In this document: positions 55,824 through 64,000 of the stretch, piece after piece | Layout of the letters: each line of letters opens with the position of its first letter | How positions within the stretch are numbered: the first letter of the stretch is position 1 | From: Thermoplasmata archaeon | Lineage (GTDB): Archaea > Thermoplasmatota > Thermoplasmata > Thermoplasmatales > Thermoplasmataceae | DNA length: 64,000 bases | Reading direction: 5' to 3' | Assembly (NCBI GenBank): GCA_021846395.1 | Contig: JAJZXB010000003.1 | Coordinates: forward strand, 81,973 to 145,972 | The notes under the pieces: model-generated | The model's input: only the letters and a program-made list of their open reading frames with translations | What the model was told of the DNA's origin: nothing | Database searches by the model: none | Translations under genes and position numbers: made by a program

Positions 55824-56918
55824 TTATATATGAAACCATGATTTTTTGGGCTGTTCGCCCTTTAATTTCTCTACAAGTTCTTTCTCACCGGCCGATAAAT
55901 GTTTTGGCACCTGAAGTTTAACAATTACCAGTATATCGCCAGATCCACGAGAGTTTAACCTTTGCATTCCTGCACCTTTGATCCTAACTATGTCATCCGG
56001 CTGCGTTCCCGCGGGTACATTGACCTTAAAATCATCTCTGAACAGCTTAACATCAATTTCACCACCCAGTGCGGCTGTTGGGAAATCTATGAAGGTTTTC
56101 ACATATAGATTATCGCCTGATCTTTTTATATCGGAGTTGTTCTGGACAAATAAAACGGCAAATAAATCGCCTGTAACACCACCAAATGAATTGCCCATTT
56201 TTGCGATTCTTAATTTAACATTTGTATCAGCACCTTTGGGAATATTTATCGTTATATTTTCCATCTTTGGAACGGTGCCAGTACCCTTGCACGAGTTGCA
56301 TGGTTTTAAGGGTATTTTACCTCTACCATTACATGTTCTGCATGTTGTTACGGTAACCATCTGGAAAAATCCCTGTCCTCTAGCTATTCTTTCCTGGCCA
56401 GAACCGTGACATGTTGGGCATGTTGCCATTTTACCATCAACTCCACCAGTGCCGTTGCATGCCTCGCACATGGCGTTTCTCTTATATTTAATGGGCTTTG
56501 ATCCCCCATAGTAAACATCCTGTAGGGTTACATTCACCCTTAAATATATTTCAAGATCTGGTTGATTGCTATACCCTCCATAATAACCACTTGAACCGCC
56601 AAAATTGCCCCCAAATATTTTGCTGAATATATCATTTATATCATCAAAGTGCGTAAAGTCATCCCAGCTAAAGTTGGAACTCTGACCACCTGGCCCATTG
56701 AATGTGGCAGATCCTGTGGCATCATACTGCCTTTTTTTATTTGGATCGGATAGAACCTCGTAAGCCTCTGCAATTTCCTTGAATTTTTCCTCGGACTCCT
56801 TATTTCCCTGATTTACATCAGGATGATATTTTTTGGCAAGATCCCTGAATTTTGCCTTAATCTCGTCCTGTGAGGCGTTTTTATCGACTCCGAGAACTTT
56901 ATAATAATCTTCTGCCAT
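55824..56918 (-). CDS. dnaJ: Chaperone protein DnaJ
   Basis: 364 residues of the full type-I layout: J domain with KYHPDVNQG (HPD), a Gly/Phe-rich linker (about 75-115), four CxxCxGxG units ([36 protein letters not shown]) and C-terminal substrate-binding domains. Works with DnaK to hold unfolded proteins and stimulates its ATPase. Third gene of the bacterial-type grpE-dnaK-dnaJ unit; six bases follow the dnaK stop. Confidence 0.96.
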   Translation of the reverse strand: MAEDYYKVLGVDKNASQDEIKAKFRDLAKKYHPDVNQGNKESEEKFKEIAEAYEVLSDPNKKRQYDATGSATFNGPGGQSSNFSWDDFTHFDDINDIFSKIFGGNFGGSSGYYGGYSNQPDLEIYLRVNVTLQDVYYGGSKPIKYKRNAMCEACNGTGGVDGKMATCPTCHGSGQERIARGQGFFQMVTVTTCRTCNGRGKIPLKPCNSCKGTGTVPKMENITINIPKGADTNVKLRIAKMGNSFGGVTGDLFAVLFVQNNSDIKRSGDNLYVKTFIDFPTAALGGEIDVKLFRDDFKVNVPAGTQPDDIVRIKGAGMQRLNSRGSGDILVIVKLQVPKHLSAGEKELVEKLKGEQPKKSWFHI

Positions 56919-56924
56919 GTATCA

Positions 56925-58823
56925 TCATTTATTTTCCTTATAATCGGTATTTACAGTATCCTCACCATCATCATTCTGGGAATTGCTGTCTTCCTGTGCA
57001 TTCTCTGTGTTCTCCGTGTTATCTGTGTTTTCTTCCTGAGATTGTCCAGCGGAATCGCTCTGTTGTGCTTCAGCAGTTGCATTTGCATACATTTTTGAGC
57101 CAACCTCCTGAATTTCCTTTGTGAGTTTCTCAGAAAGTTCCTTAACCTTTGATACATCTTTTTTAGAAACAGCGTCTTTCATGTCCTTTATTATTTCCTT
57201 TATACTGTCCTTGGTACTGTTGTCTATTTTATCTCCAGCGTCGTTTATTGTTTTTTCAGCTGTATAGGCAAGGCTCTCGGCATTGTTCAGCGTTTCTATA
57301 TTTTCTTTTTCTTCTTTGTCCTTTTCAGCGAATTGCTCGGCTTCCTTCTTCATTTTTTCTATTTCATCCTTTGAAAGCTTATTTGATGCGGATATTGTAA
57401 TCCTCTGTTCCTTTCCAGTTCCCTTATCCTTGGCAGATACATTCAGTATACCATTTGCATCAATATCAAATGTAACCTCTATCTGTGGAACCCCTCTTGG
57501 AGCCGGAGGTATGCCTTCAAGATTGAACATTCCCAGAGAAACATTGTCCTTTGCCAGAGCCCTTTCTCCCTGTACAATATGGATTGTAACAGCAGTTTGC
57601 ATATCTGCCGCTGTTGTGAATACTTGGGATTTCTTTGTTGGTATTGTTGCATTTGCCTCTATTAATGGTGTCATTACGCCACCCAGTGTTTCTATACCAA
57701 GTGTTAAAGGCGTAACATCAAGTAAAACTATATCTTTTATATCGCCGGTAAGTACAGCTCCCTGTATTGCTGCTCCTATGGCAACTGCCTGCATCGGATC
57801 AACTCCCCCTTCTGCCTTTTTGCCAAAGAACTTCTCAATAAAATTATGGACATAGGGCATTCTTGTTGGGCCACCTATTAAAATGATCTTGTTGATATCG
57901 CCCTTACTTAACTTTGCTCCATCTATTGCTTTATTTAACGATTCGGTTGACTTTTCAACGATTGGGCCTATTAATTCTTCAAGTTTTGCTCTGGTTAATT
58001 TGTATTCTAAATGTTTTGGTCCATCTTGTGTTGCAGTAATATATGGTAAATTTATATCTGATTCAAGAACTGTTGATAATTCAATCTTTGCTTTCTCCGC
58101 TGCATCCCTCAATCTTATATATGCGGATTTGTCTTTTCTTAAATCTATTCCTTCTTTGGATTTGAAATCATCTGCAAGGAAATTAACTATAGCTTCATCC
58201 ATATCGGTACCACCGAGATGTGTATCTCCTGAAGTAGATAAAACCTGAAATACTCCCTGGCCGAAATCCATTACGGTAACATCCAAAGTGCCTCCTCCAA
58301 AATCATAAATCAAAATTTTTAATGACTCATTTAATTTGTCAACACCATATGCCATGCATGCTGCAGTGGGTTCGTTTATTATTCTTTTTACAGTTAGGCC
58401 TGCAATAGCGCCAGCATCCTTCGTGGCCTGCCTCTGGTTATCGTCAAAATATGCAGGTACTGTTATAACTGCATCATTAACAGGCTCACCAAGGAAGGAT
58501 TCTGCATCTTTTTTTATTTTTTGAAGAATAAATGCTGAAATCTGCTGTGGTGTGTATTCCTTTCCATATATTTTATATTTATAATCCGTACCCATTTTCC
58601 TTTTGGCTGCATATACTGTTCCTTCAGGGTTCAACAGTGACTGCCTCCTTGCAGGTTCGCCAACCAAAAGTTGCCCATCCTTTGTGAATGCAACATAACT
58701 TGGAAATGACTTGCCTCCAAGAGATATACCTTCGGCCGCGGGAATTACCTCCGGCTTACCTGAAATTACAACCGATGCTGCTGAATTGCTAGTTCCTAAA
58801 TCAATACCTATTATTTTACTCAT
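56925..58823 (-). CDS. dnaK: Chaperone protein DnaK (Hsp70)
   Basis: 632 residues. ATPase domain: [15 protein letters not shown] at the start, [35 protein letters not shown] and [16 protein letters not shown]. Linker [14 protein letters not shown], then the substrate-binding domain and a helical lid; the tail is rich in Gln, Asn, Asp and Glu. ATP-driven protein folding. It is a bacterial-type Hsp70 and, by common view, came to archaea by transfer. Its ribosome site overlaps the grpE stop codon. Confidence 0.97.
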   Translation of the reverse strand: MSKIIGIDLGTSNSAASVVISGKPEVIPAAEGISLGGKSFPSYVAFTKDGQLLVGEPARRQSLLNPEGTVYAAKRKMGTDYKYKIYGKEYTPQQISAFILQKIKKDAESFLGEPVNDAVITVPAYFDDNQRQATKDAGAIAGLTVKRIINEPTAACMAYGVDKLNESLKILIYDFGGGTLDVTVMDFGQGVFQVLSTSGDTHLGGTDMDEAIVNFLADDFKSKEGIDLRKDKSAYIRLRDAAEKAKIELSTVLESDINLPYITATQDGPKHLEYKLTRAKLEELIGPIVEKSTESLNKAIDGAKLSKGDINKIILIGGPTRMPYVHNFIEKFFGKKAEGGVDPMQAVAIGAAIQGAVLTGDIKDIVLLDVTPLTLGIETLGGVMTPLIEANATIPTKKSQVFTTAADMQTAVTIHIVQGERALAKDNVSLGMFNLEGIPPAPRGVPQIEVTFDIDANGILNVSAKDKGTGKEQRITISASNKLSKDEIEKMKKEAEQFAEKDKEEKENIETLNNAESLAYTAEKTINDAGDKIDNSTKDSIKEIIKDMKDAVSKKDVSKVKELSEKLTKEIQEVGSKMYANATAEAQQSDSAGQSQEENTDNTENTENAQEDSNSQNDDGEDTVNTDYKENK

Positions 58824-58828
58824 TTTAA

Positions 58829-58836
58829 ATCACCTT
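58829..58836 (-). promoter_or_regulatory. dnaK ribosome-binding site overlapping the grpE stop
   Basis: AAGGTGAT five bases before the dnaK ATG (58823). The TGA inside it is the grpE stop, so translation of the two genes is tightly joined. Confidence 0.65.
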
Positions 58837-59351
58837 TTAGATACAATGACCTTCGAAGTTCTCAAAACTTCACCATTCAATATATACCCTTTCTGTACTT
58901 CTTCCAGGACAATTCCATCCTCACCATCATCAGAAACTCCAATGGCCTCTTCAAGGTTGGGATCGAATTTTTTACCCTTGGAATTTATTTCACTCAATCC
59001 ATATGAATTCAATATTTTTATTATTTGCGCTTTAACGGGTTCAAGTTTCTCGTCGTGCACCATTGCCGCATCGAGTGTGTCAAGAAAGGGCAATAAATTT
59101 TTTACCAGTTCACTGCTAGCATTTTTCCTTATATTGTTGATCTCCCGTTCTTTGTACTTTGTATAGTTTTCCATTTCTGATCTCTGTCGCAAATAAAGAT
59201 TTTTATAGTCATCAAGGTCTCTGAGAGTTTCCTGATACAGTGCTTTGTATTTTTCTAATTCCTCATCTTTCTTTGACATGTTATTTCTCTTTCTAGCTTC
59301 GGCAATTTCGAATTCAACAGGATTTATATATTCATTATTTTCGCTCATCAT
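58830..59351 (-). CDS. grpE: Nucleotide exchange factor GrpE
   Basis: 173 residues. A long charged coiled coil (about 25-85), then the compact C-terminal beta domain with LDTLDAAMVHDE, GKKFDPNLEEAIG and VLEEVQKGYILNGEVLRTSKV. Exchanges ADP for ATP on DnaK. First gene of the chaperone unit; the ATG at 59351 is about 25 nt behind an ATTTATATAG box on the minus strand. Confidence 0.93.
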   Translation of the reverse strand: MMSENNEYINPVEFEIAEARKRNNMSKKDEELEKYKALYQETLRDLDDYKNLYLRQRSEMENYTKYKEREINNIRKNASSELVKNLLPFLDTLDAAMVHDEKLEPVKAQIIKILNSYGLSEINSKGKKFDPNLEEAIGVSDDGEDGIVLEEVQKGYILNGEVLRTSKVIVSKR

Positions 59352-59411
59352 AAGTATATATGTTCTTCTATATAAATATTTTCTATATAAACATTTACAT
59401 TTATGGCTTTT

Positions 59412-60359
59412 TTATAATGGCTCTTTATTAAAGTGTTCAAATCCTGTATTACTAATTTCATTCATTGATTTGTCAAAAATCATATTTTTGCCAGAATATG
59501 TTTCCCCTATAATATATGCATTTATCCCGTATTTTTTTATCCTGCTCATAAATTGTTCATATACATTTTTGTCTATTGTAAATAAAAGCTCATAATCACC
59601 ACCCCATCCAAGTGCAATATCTGCCACACTGAAACCCGAAATGGATGATGCTTTTTCAACATCCTTATCCATCAATATCCTGTTTAGATAAATTTTGAAT
59701 CCAATATCGTAATCATTTTTCATCTGGTGAATTGATGAATATATGCCATCTGAAAGATCCATCATGAACCTTGCACCCAGTTTGCTTATTATCTGTGCCT
59801 CATATATACGGGGTTCTATATCCATCATCTTTTTTATTCCATACTGTTTATCATTCCCATATTTGTAGAATATATAGCCCGCTCCAGATTTTCCCATATA
59901 GTTGGTGACCATAAGATACTGATTATATCCAATATCCGATCTTTTTCTTATCAACCTGTATTTCTGTCTTCCAAGTATGGTGCCAGAGACTGTAAAATCA
60001 TTCCCTTCCTTTGTATCACCACCAATTATTTCTGCATTGTATTTTTTTAGCTGCGCGGTCATTCCTTTATAAAACGATTTTAAGAATGAAATGTCATATT
60101 CAGGTGAAATTGATAATGAGACAAGAATGCCTAGAGGTATTCCGGCCATAGCAGCAATATCACTCAGGTTTATTGATGCAAAAAATTTACCTACAAGTTC
60201 CGGATCAGTGCCCTCTGGTATGTGTGTTTTTCTGGTTATCAAGTCGGTTGAAGCCAGCAGATATGTATTGCCCATTTTAACAACTGCACAGTCATCCCTT
60301 ACAGTTTCATTCGAAATCAAATCTATAATTCCCCTTTCACCGATATCTTTCAATTTCAA
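59412..60359 (-). CDS. thiL: Thiamine-monophosphate kinase ThiL
   Basis: 315 residues of the AIR synthase-like kinase fold. N-terminal DCAVVKMGNTYLLASTDLI (metal and ATP residues) near 24, ASINLSDIAAMAGIPLGILVS near 65, GGDTKEGNDFTVSGTILG near 112, MDLSDGIYSS near 200 and LGWGGDYELLFTI near 258. Makes thiamine diphosphate from thiamine monophosphate. Single minus-strand gene, divergent from the chorismate mutase gene. Confidence 0.93.
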   Translation of the reverse strand: MKLKDIGERGIIDLISNETVRDDCAVVKMGNTYLLASTDLITRKTHIPEGTDPELVGKFFASINLSDIAAMAGIPLGILVSLSISPEYDISFLKSFYKGMTAQLKKYNAEIIGGDTKEGNDFTVSGTILGRQKYRLIRKRSDIGYNQYLMVTNYMGKSGAGYIFYKYGNDKQYGIKKMMDIEPRIYEAQIISKLGARFMMDLSDGIYSSIHQMKNDYDIGFKIYLNRILMDKDVEKASSISGFSVADIALGWGGDYELLFTIDKNVYEQFMSRIKKYGINAYIIGETYSGKNMIFDKSMNEISNTGFEHFNKEPL

Positions 60360-60522
60360 TATTTCATTATTCTTTATAATAATTTAAATATTTTTAAAAT
60401 GCAATCATCATATTGACTTTTCAAAAAATTTAAGCCAGTTGCCAATAAAATATTTATATGATAGATATATTCTATCATGGGTGATATAATTTATATCAGA
60501 GATTGACAATCTTAGGAAGGAA

Positions 60523-61059
60523 ATGCTTGATAATACCAGAGATATTATTTACAATTTAAAGAAAAGAGCGGAAATAGCATCCAGGATGGGTATGATTAAA
60601 GCTAAAAATGGAAAGGATATAAGAGATAGGGACAGGGAAATTGAGCTTATCAGGGAACTTGGCTGTGATAAATTCACTCAACTTACTTTGAATGCTCTTT
60701 TTGAATATTCAATCAACTATGAAATAGAAAAACCGGTTAGTGCCCAATTTTATGCAGATAAAATTGAAAATGGTAAGGAATACATTGTTATAAATGGAAC
60801 GAAGGAAGATCTAATTTTCATACTTCCAATGATTATACCATTGTGGTCAACCGTTTCTATAAAAAACAACACTGATATTTCCAATATTCTATCTTCAAGT
60901 GGAATTCATTTAATAAATCAAGAATTCACCAATCCTGATATATGCATTTCCATAAAAAAACATGATGGATCAGACATAATAATCGACAATGATGTAATGA
61001 TGCTTTCCAGACATTTTATCAAAAATAGAGAAAATATATATAAGATAGCAATAAGATAG
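60523..61059 (+). CDS. Chorismate mutase (AroQ type) with extra C-terminal domain
   Basis: 178 residues from the first canonical start. Helix 1 and following show the AroQ pattern: DNTRDIIYNLKKRAEIASRM, then GMIKAKNGKDIRDRDRE and IELIRELG. The frame continues upstream as ISEIDNLRKE, which is the normal LR..ID beginning of helix 1, back to an ATA at 60493, with GGTGAT seven bases before it. The true start may therefore be a rare ATA. The ~95-residue C-terminal half (from about residue 80) is not part of the AroQ fold and is not recognised. The prephenate dehydrogenase gene begins one base after the stop. Confidence 0.75.
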   Translation: MLDNTRDIIYNLKKRAEIASRMGMIKAKNGKDIRDRDREIELIRELGCDKFTQLTLNALFEYSINYEIEKPVSAQFYADKIENGKEYIVINGTKEDLIFILPMIIPLWSTVSIKNNTDISNILSSSGIHLINQEFTNPDICISIKKHDGSDIIIDNDVMMLSRHFIKNRENIYKIAIR

Positions 61060-61060
61060 T

Positions 61061-61705
61061 ATGTTTACAATAATTGGTAGCAAGGGTAACCTTGGCTCAT
61101 TGTTGATGAAAATTTTTCCAGGATCGAGTGGAATAGATAGGGACAATGTGGAGAGTACACAAAAATACCTGTCAAAATCCGATTACGCTTTTCTGGCAGT
61201 TCCTTTAAATGAAGAAAAAAAGATCATATCTGAAAACACTGCATTCAATGGGTTTATAGATCTATCGTCAGTTAAATCAGAGGTTACAGAATATAAAAAT
61301 AAATTAATAAGCATACATCCACTGTTTGGACCACTGAGTTATGGAAAAATAAAGGATATAATTTTCATAAATGATATTTCCTACAGTGGTTCCTTTGATA
61401 TTGTAAAACAACTTTTTCCTGGCTACAATATAATTGAAATGACTGCAGATGAACATGATAAATTGATCGCAGAAATAATGGTAAAACCCTACATATTTTC
61501 ATATATATCCACAGCAAACAGTTCTAATATAAGAACAAATTCATATAATAAATATCTTGAGATATACAATATTAAAAAGGAAGAAAACCCGGATATTTTT
61601 TTAAATACCGTTGTTTTAAATAAATATACAAGTGACATTATAAATGAAATTTCAGGTAATCTTGAAGGTTTGAAGAGGTTAATAAAAGATAGAGGAAGAG
61701 GATAA
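61061..61705 (+). CDS. tyrA: Prephenate dehydrogenase-like protein TyrA, short form
   Basis: 214 residues. N-terminal Rossmann motif IIGSKGNLGSLLMKIF, the strand YAFLAVPLNEE, and the substrate loop SIHPLFGPLS near residue 85 with the active-site His. Converts prephenate to 4-hydroxyphenylpyruvate for tyrosine. It is shorter than the usual 270-residue enzyme, with a reduced C-terminal helical dimer domain. Directly follows the chorismate mutase gene, whose product is its substrate. Confidence 0.82.
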   Translation: MFTIIGSKGNLGSLLMKIFPGSSGIDRDNVESTQKYLSKSDYAFLAVPLNEEKKIISENTAFNGFIDLSSVKSEVTEYKNKLISIHPLFGPLSYGKIKDIIFINDISYSGSFDIVKQLFPGYNIIEMTADEHDKLIAEIMVKPYIFSYISTANSSNIRTNSYNKYLEIYNIKKEENPDIFLNTVVLNKYTSDIINEISGNLEGLKRLIKDRGRG

Positions 61706-62737
61706 TCTTTTAACCAGAAGAGAATAGTCACTCTGGAATAGCAGTCTGTCTTCAAGTTCTATATTATAATTGTATTCACTTAAATCAAGGGAATTAAAAT
61801 ATTTTTGAAGGTCATCAAAATTCTGAGTCAATGATGAAGTAACAATAAGGTCAAGAAGTTTTGAGTCGAACTTTTCATCGTGGACACCTCTTTCTTTTCC
61901 CCCTCCTGTGGGATACGATAATACCTGAGTTTTGTTGTGATCCACATTTAAAAGTATTTTTGCAAGTGAATACATTCTCGGCGGCCTATAGAGGCCCTTT
62001 TTCCATAATTTTTCCACAAGAGTATTTCTCTGAATGTTCATTGGATTTATAGAAATATCATCTGAATATGGGGACACTATATCAATGGATTTTAAAATAT
62101 CCTCAATAGCAGTTTTTTCTGAAATAAATGGTGGCTTGAATAAAAGATATGTCCTCAATTCCAAGCCTTCATTTTTTATCAGTGTGGCTGCATCCATAAA
62201 TTTCTTTAAAGTACTTCCCTTATTCACAGAGTATTTCATAATATAGTCATCAGCACTTTCAAGCCCTATTGCTATTCTCAATGGAATTTTATATTTCTTT
62301 ATGCTTTCAAGAATGTCCTTTCTAATATATTCTGTTCTGGATTCAACGAGAATTTTATCCACTTTGCCACTGACCCTTTGAAAAAAGTAATCTCTTACCC
62401 TAGGAGAAACCTCCTGAGGATCAAGAAAACTGCCAGAGGTAAAGATTTTCAATACACTTGCATCATTTAATGAGTCATATAATAAATCAATCTGTTTCAT
62501 TAAATTTTCATCCTTTATTTCTGGAGATATATCATTGAAATATCCGCACATTGAGCAGGCACTGAAATTATACCATGCACATCCCGTGGTTTTAAAAATG
62601 CATACCATGGTCTTTTCAGAGTATCCTCTCAATCGATCCAGTTCCTTCCACATGGATACTGGTTTATCAGGATCTGAGTTCCTTCCATTTTCAGGCATCA
62701 GATTTTTAATGTAAAGTGATAAATCTCTTTTAACCAT
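61679..62737 (-). CDS. RaSEA-like radical SAM protein (archaeosine formation)
   Basis: 352 residues of the Elp3-related radical SAM family. The cluster region reads CAWYNFSACSMCGYFND near residue 53, an unusual long CX8CX2C spacing, which is the mark of the TIGR01210/COG1244 group that contains RaSEA. Other segments: IFTSGSFLDPQEVS (SAM glycine strand), ILVESRTEY, RIAIGLESADDY, and NIQRNTLVEKLWKKGLYRPP. RaSEA acts with ArcS to turn a lysine adduct on tRNA G15 into archaeosine. queC at 6125 is upstream in the same pathway. The end overlaps the tyrA end by 27 nt. Confidence 0.8.
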   Translation of the reverse strand: MVKRDLSLYIKNLMPENGRNSDPDKPVSMWKELDRLRGYSEKTMVCIFKTTGCAWYNFSACSMCGYFNDISPEIKDENLMKQIDLLYDSLNDASVLKIFTSGSFLDPQEVSPRVRDYFFQRVSGKVDKILVESRTEYIRKDILESIKKYKIPLRIAIGLESADDYIMKYSVNKGSTLKKFMDAATLIKNEGLELRTYLLFKPPFISEKTAIEDILKSIDIVSPYSDDISINPMNIQRNTLVEKLWKKGLYRPPRMYSLAKILLNVDHNKTQVLSYPTGGGKERGVHDEKFDSKLLDLIVTSSLTQNFDDLQKYFNSLDLSEYNYNIELEDRLLFQSDYSLLVKRLSSSSIFY

Positions 62738-63068
62738 TTATTTCAAATTATATTCTTATATATTATGATTTTTAAAAAGGTGTAGTAAATAGTTCACATT
62801 TTTTTGAAAATAAATTTAAATAAAACAGGATTCTTATCGTATAAATATCTGAAAGCTAAAATGTACAGAATGAACGTGTGAGGCCGTAAAACCATAATTT
62901 CTTATTGATTTGTATAATTCATATGGCTCAGCTCCTTACTGCCTTTATTTAATTCAAATAACGATGTGCGCTACTATTTTAAATGGCAATCCCCTGCATT
63001 ATTCTGTAGTTTATTCAGAAAAATATTAAATGTAAAAAATTATATACAATCTTAAAATTACCTCTCAC
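62738..63068. other. Intergenic region upstream of tRNA-Val
   Basis: About 330 nt, no credible reading frame. A TATA-like AAATTTAAATAAA occurs near 62810-62822, followed 30 nt later by only a six-codon ORF. A small RNA starting near 62845 is possible, but no box motifs or strong hairpins were found. The tRNA promoter lies at the right end. Confidence 0.35.
63036..63047 (+). promoter_or_regulatory. TATA box of the tRNA-Val gene
   Basis: AAAATTATATAC about 25 nt before the first base of the tRNA gene, the normal archaeal spacing. Confidence 0.55.
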
Positions 63069-63140
63069 GGGCTCGTAGTCTAGTGGTATGATGTCTCCCT
63101 GACACGGAGAAGGTCACCGGTCCGAATCCGGTCGGGCCCA
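63069..63140 (+). tRNA. tRNA-Val (anticodon GAC)
   Basis: 72 nt, no intron. Acceptor stem GGGCTCG/CGGGCCC with one G-T pair, anticodon stem TCTCC/GGAGA around loop CTGACAC (anticodon GAC, reads GUC/GUU), T-arm ACCGG/CCGGT with loop TCCGAAT, discriminator A. CCA is not encoded. A run of Ts (TTTAATTTTT) follows as the likely transcription end. Confidence 0.95.
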
Positions 63141-63193
63141 TTTAATTTTTAAACGAAACCTAACTAATATCTTATAATCCCGGGCAAAATTCT

Positions 63194-63916
63194 CTATGGA
63201 GTCTTCAATACAGTCTTAGCCTTTTCTGATGTGGCTTGAGGAAGAGTCCCTATAATATCATACCCATGTGGAACCAGAAGACTCTTTGCTTTTGTTTTTT
63301 TTATCACTTTTTCAACCTCTATGAAATTATGAATGATATCAGTTTCATTGGGGATTGAATCACTTGGATGATGAAAGAACTCGTCTAATGTTAGAATCTT
63401 TCCTTCATTTGATCCCATTATCAGATCACCTGTGAAAATTTCACCGTCTTGTGTCAAAAGCACCATCTCATCTACGCTATGATAGGGCTTAGTGCGTGGA
63501 ACCTGAACACTGAAAGGCCTTATTCCACAAGGGAGGCTTTCACCTTCATTAAATAAAATTGGATTCTTCAGACGTCCCACTCTATACTTAACATCATCCC
63601 CCAAGTGATTCCCTACCTGTCTTGGCAGATAGATATCAACCCCGTATGCCCATGAGAAGTAGGGGGCTGCTCGAAGATGATCTGCAGTCGTCAGTATGAC
63701 CGCCTCGATATTGCCTAGTCTTTTTAACGCATCAATCAACCCCGGCACGTTAGGAGGATCTATCATTATGATTCCTTCATTCGAAAAGATCAGATGTCCA
63801 ACCATGTTCCAATACCATTCAGGATCAGGTGTACTCCAGCGAAACACTCTTCTTGTAACAGGATATAACATCTGATATTTTCCAATAACCTGAAAATTAC
63901 CACTCTTTATTTTCAT
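63194..63916 (-). CDS. Metallo-beta-lactamase-like protein with degenerate metal site
   Basis: 240 residues. The fold outline is that of MBL hydrolases: HLIFSNEGIIMIDPPNVPG early strands, ILTTADHLRAAPYFSWAYG in the place of the HxHxDH motif, IFTGDLIMG (GD segment) and VPHGYDIIG near the end. Of the usual metal ligands only D and H of the main motif, the Asp of TGDLI and a late His remain, so a di-zinc site is unlikely. Relatives named DUF4336-like show similar changes. Codon choice looks somewhat less AT-rich than the neighbours, possibly a transferred gene. Function unknown. Confidence 0.55.
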   Translation of the reverse strand: MKIKSGNFQVIGKYQMLYPVTRRVFRWSTPDPEWYWNMVGHLIFSNEGIIMIDPPNVPGLIDALKRLGNIEAVILTTADHLRAAPYFSWAYGVDIYLPRQVGNHLGDDVKYRVGRLKNPILFNEGESLPCGIRPFSVQVPRTKPYHSVDEMVLLTQDGEIFTGDLIMGSNEGKILTLDEFFHHPSDSIPNETDIIHNFIEVEKVIKKTKAKSLLVPHGYDIIGTLPQATSEKAKTVLKTP

Positions 63917-64000
63917 ATTTTAAAATTAATACAAAATATCCATGGAATTAGAACAAAATCAACTGAAATTCTCTATTTATAACACTATTTTTGTTATATT

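Noticed and set aside
57283..57855. Open frame of 190 codons on the plus strand
   Set aside because: Lies within dnaK on the other strand; Ser/Phe-rich shadow without start signals.

Overview
The window is AT-rich, densely packed archaeal DNA. It looks like the order Thermoplasmatales, most like Ferroplasma, Acidiplasma or Picrophilus. The evidence is an archaeal methionine adenosyltransferase, RPA with its partner, RadA, PriS, QueC plus a RaSEA-like protein (archaeosine), LysW-type amino-acid synthesis, a sulfur oxygenase reductase, no visible cell-wall genes, and many genes whose start codon lies about 25-30 nt behind a TATA box (leaderless style). The genus is an inference. There is one tRNA gene, tRNA-Val(GAC), and no rRNA or CRISPR array.

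Layout. 1-9.4 kb: end of topoisomerase I, a presenilin-type protease, purH, SAM synthetase, a TauE/DUF1634 pair, queC, a sugar-porter MFS protein and hemB. 9.4-13.6 kb: cell-surface glycosylation (GT87-like, GtrA-like and GT2-like proteins). 13.6-17.3 kb: decayed DNA, then the split glycine decarboxylase gcvPA-gcvPB, with a shortened IS200/IS605-type element starting inside the gcvPB stop region. 17.4-20.7 kb: RPA, RPA-associated protein and small membrane proteins. 21.2-23.5 kb: a Cdv/ESCRT-like group (unknown 137-aa protein, MIT-AAA ATPase, Snf7-like coiled coil). 23.8-28.9 kb: lysW-Y-Z-J-X-K. 29.1-36.0 kb: fatty-acid beta-oxidation genes, including two adjacent acyl-CoA dehydrogenases, one without the catalytic glutamate. 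36.0-44.7 kb: AMMECR1, a UvrD-like helicase-nuclease, a complete DDE insertion sequence, a 2-hydroxyacid dehydrogenase, a complete TnpB element and decayed sequence. 44.7-53.8 kb: DedA, MFS, phosphatase, beta-CASP nuclease, MTA phosphorylase, PP-loop synthetase, gap-radA, priS. 53.8-64 kb: sulfur oxygenase reductase, a five-unit AW-repeat protein, bacterial-type grpE-dnaK-dnaJ, thiL, chorismate mutase-tyrA, RaSEA-like radical SAM protein, tRNA-Val and an MBL-like protein.

Two parts deserve most attention. The first is the MIT-AAA/Snf7 pair, which looks like a minimal membrane-remodelling module; the Snf7-like protein ends in a segment resembling a MIM1 motif. The second is the pair of related TnpB elements: comparing them fixes both ends, shows an exact 1080-bp in-frame internal deletion, gives a testable empty site at gcvPB and reveals a conserved 38-codon ORF upstream of tnpB. 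No database search was possible; family names rest on motif recognition.
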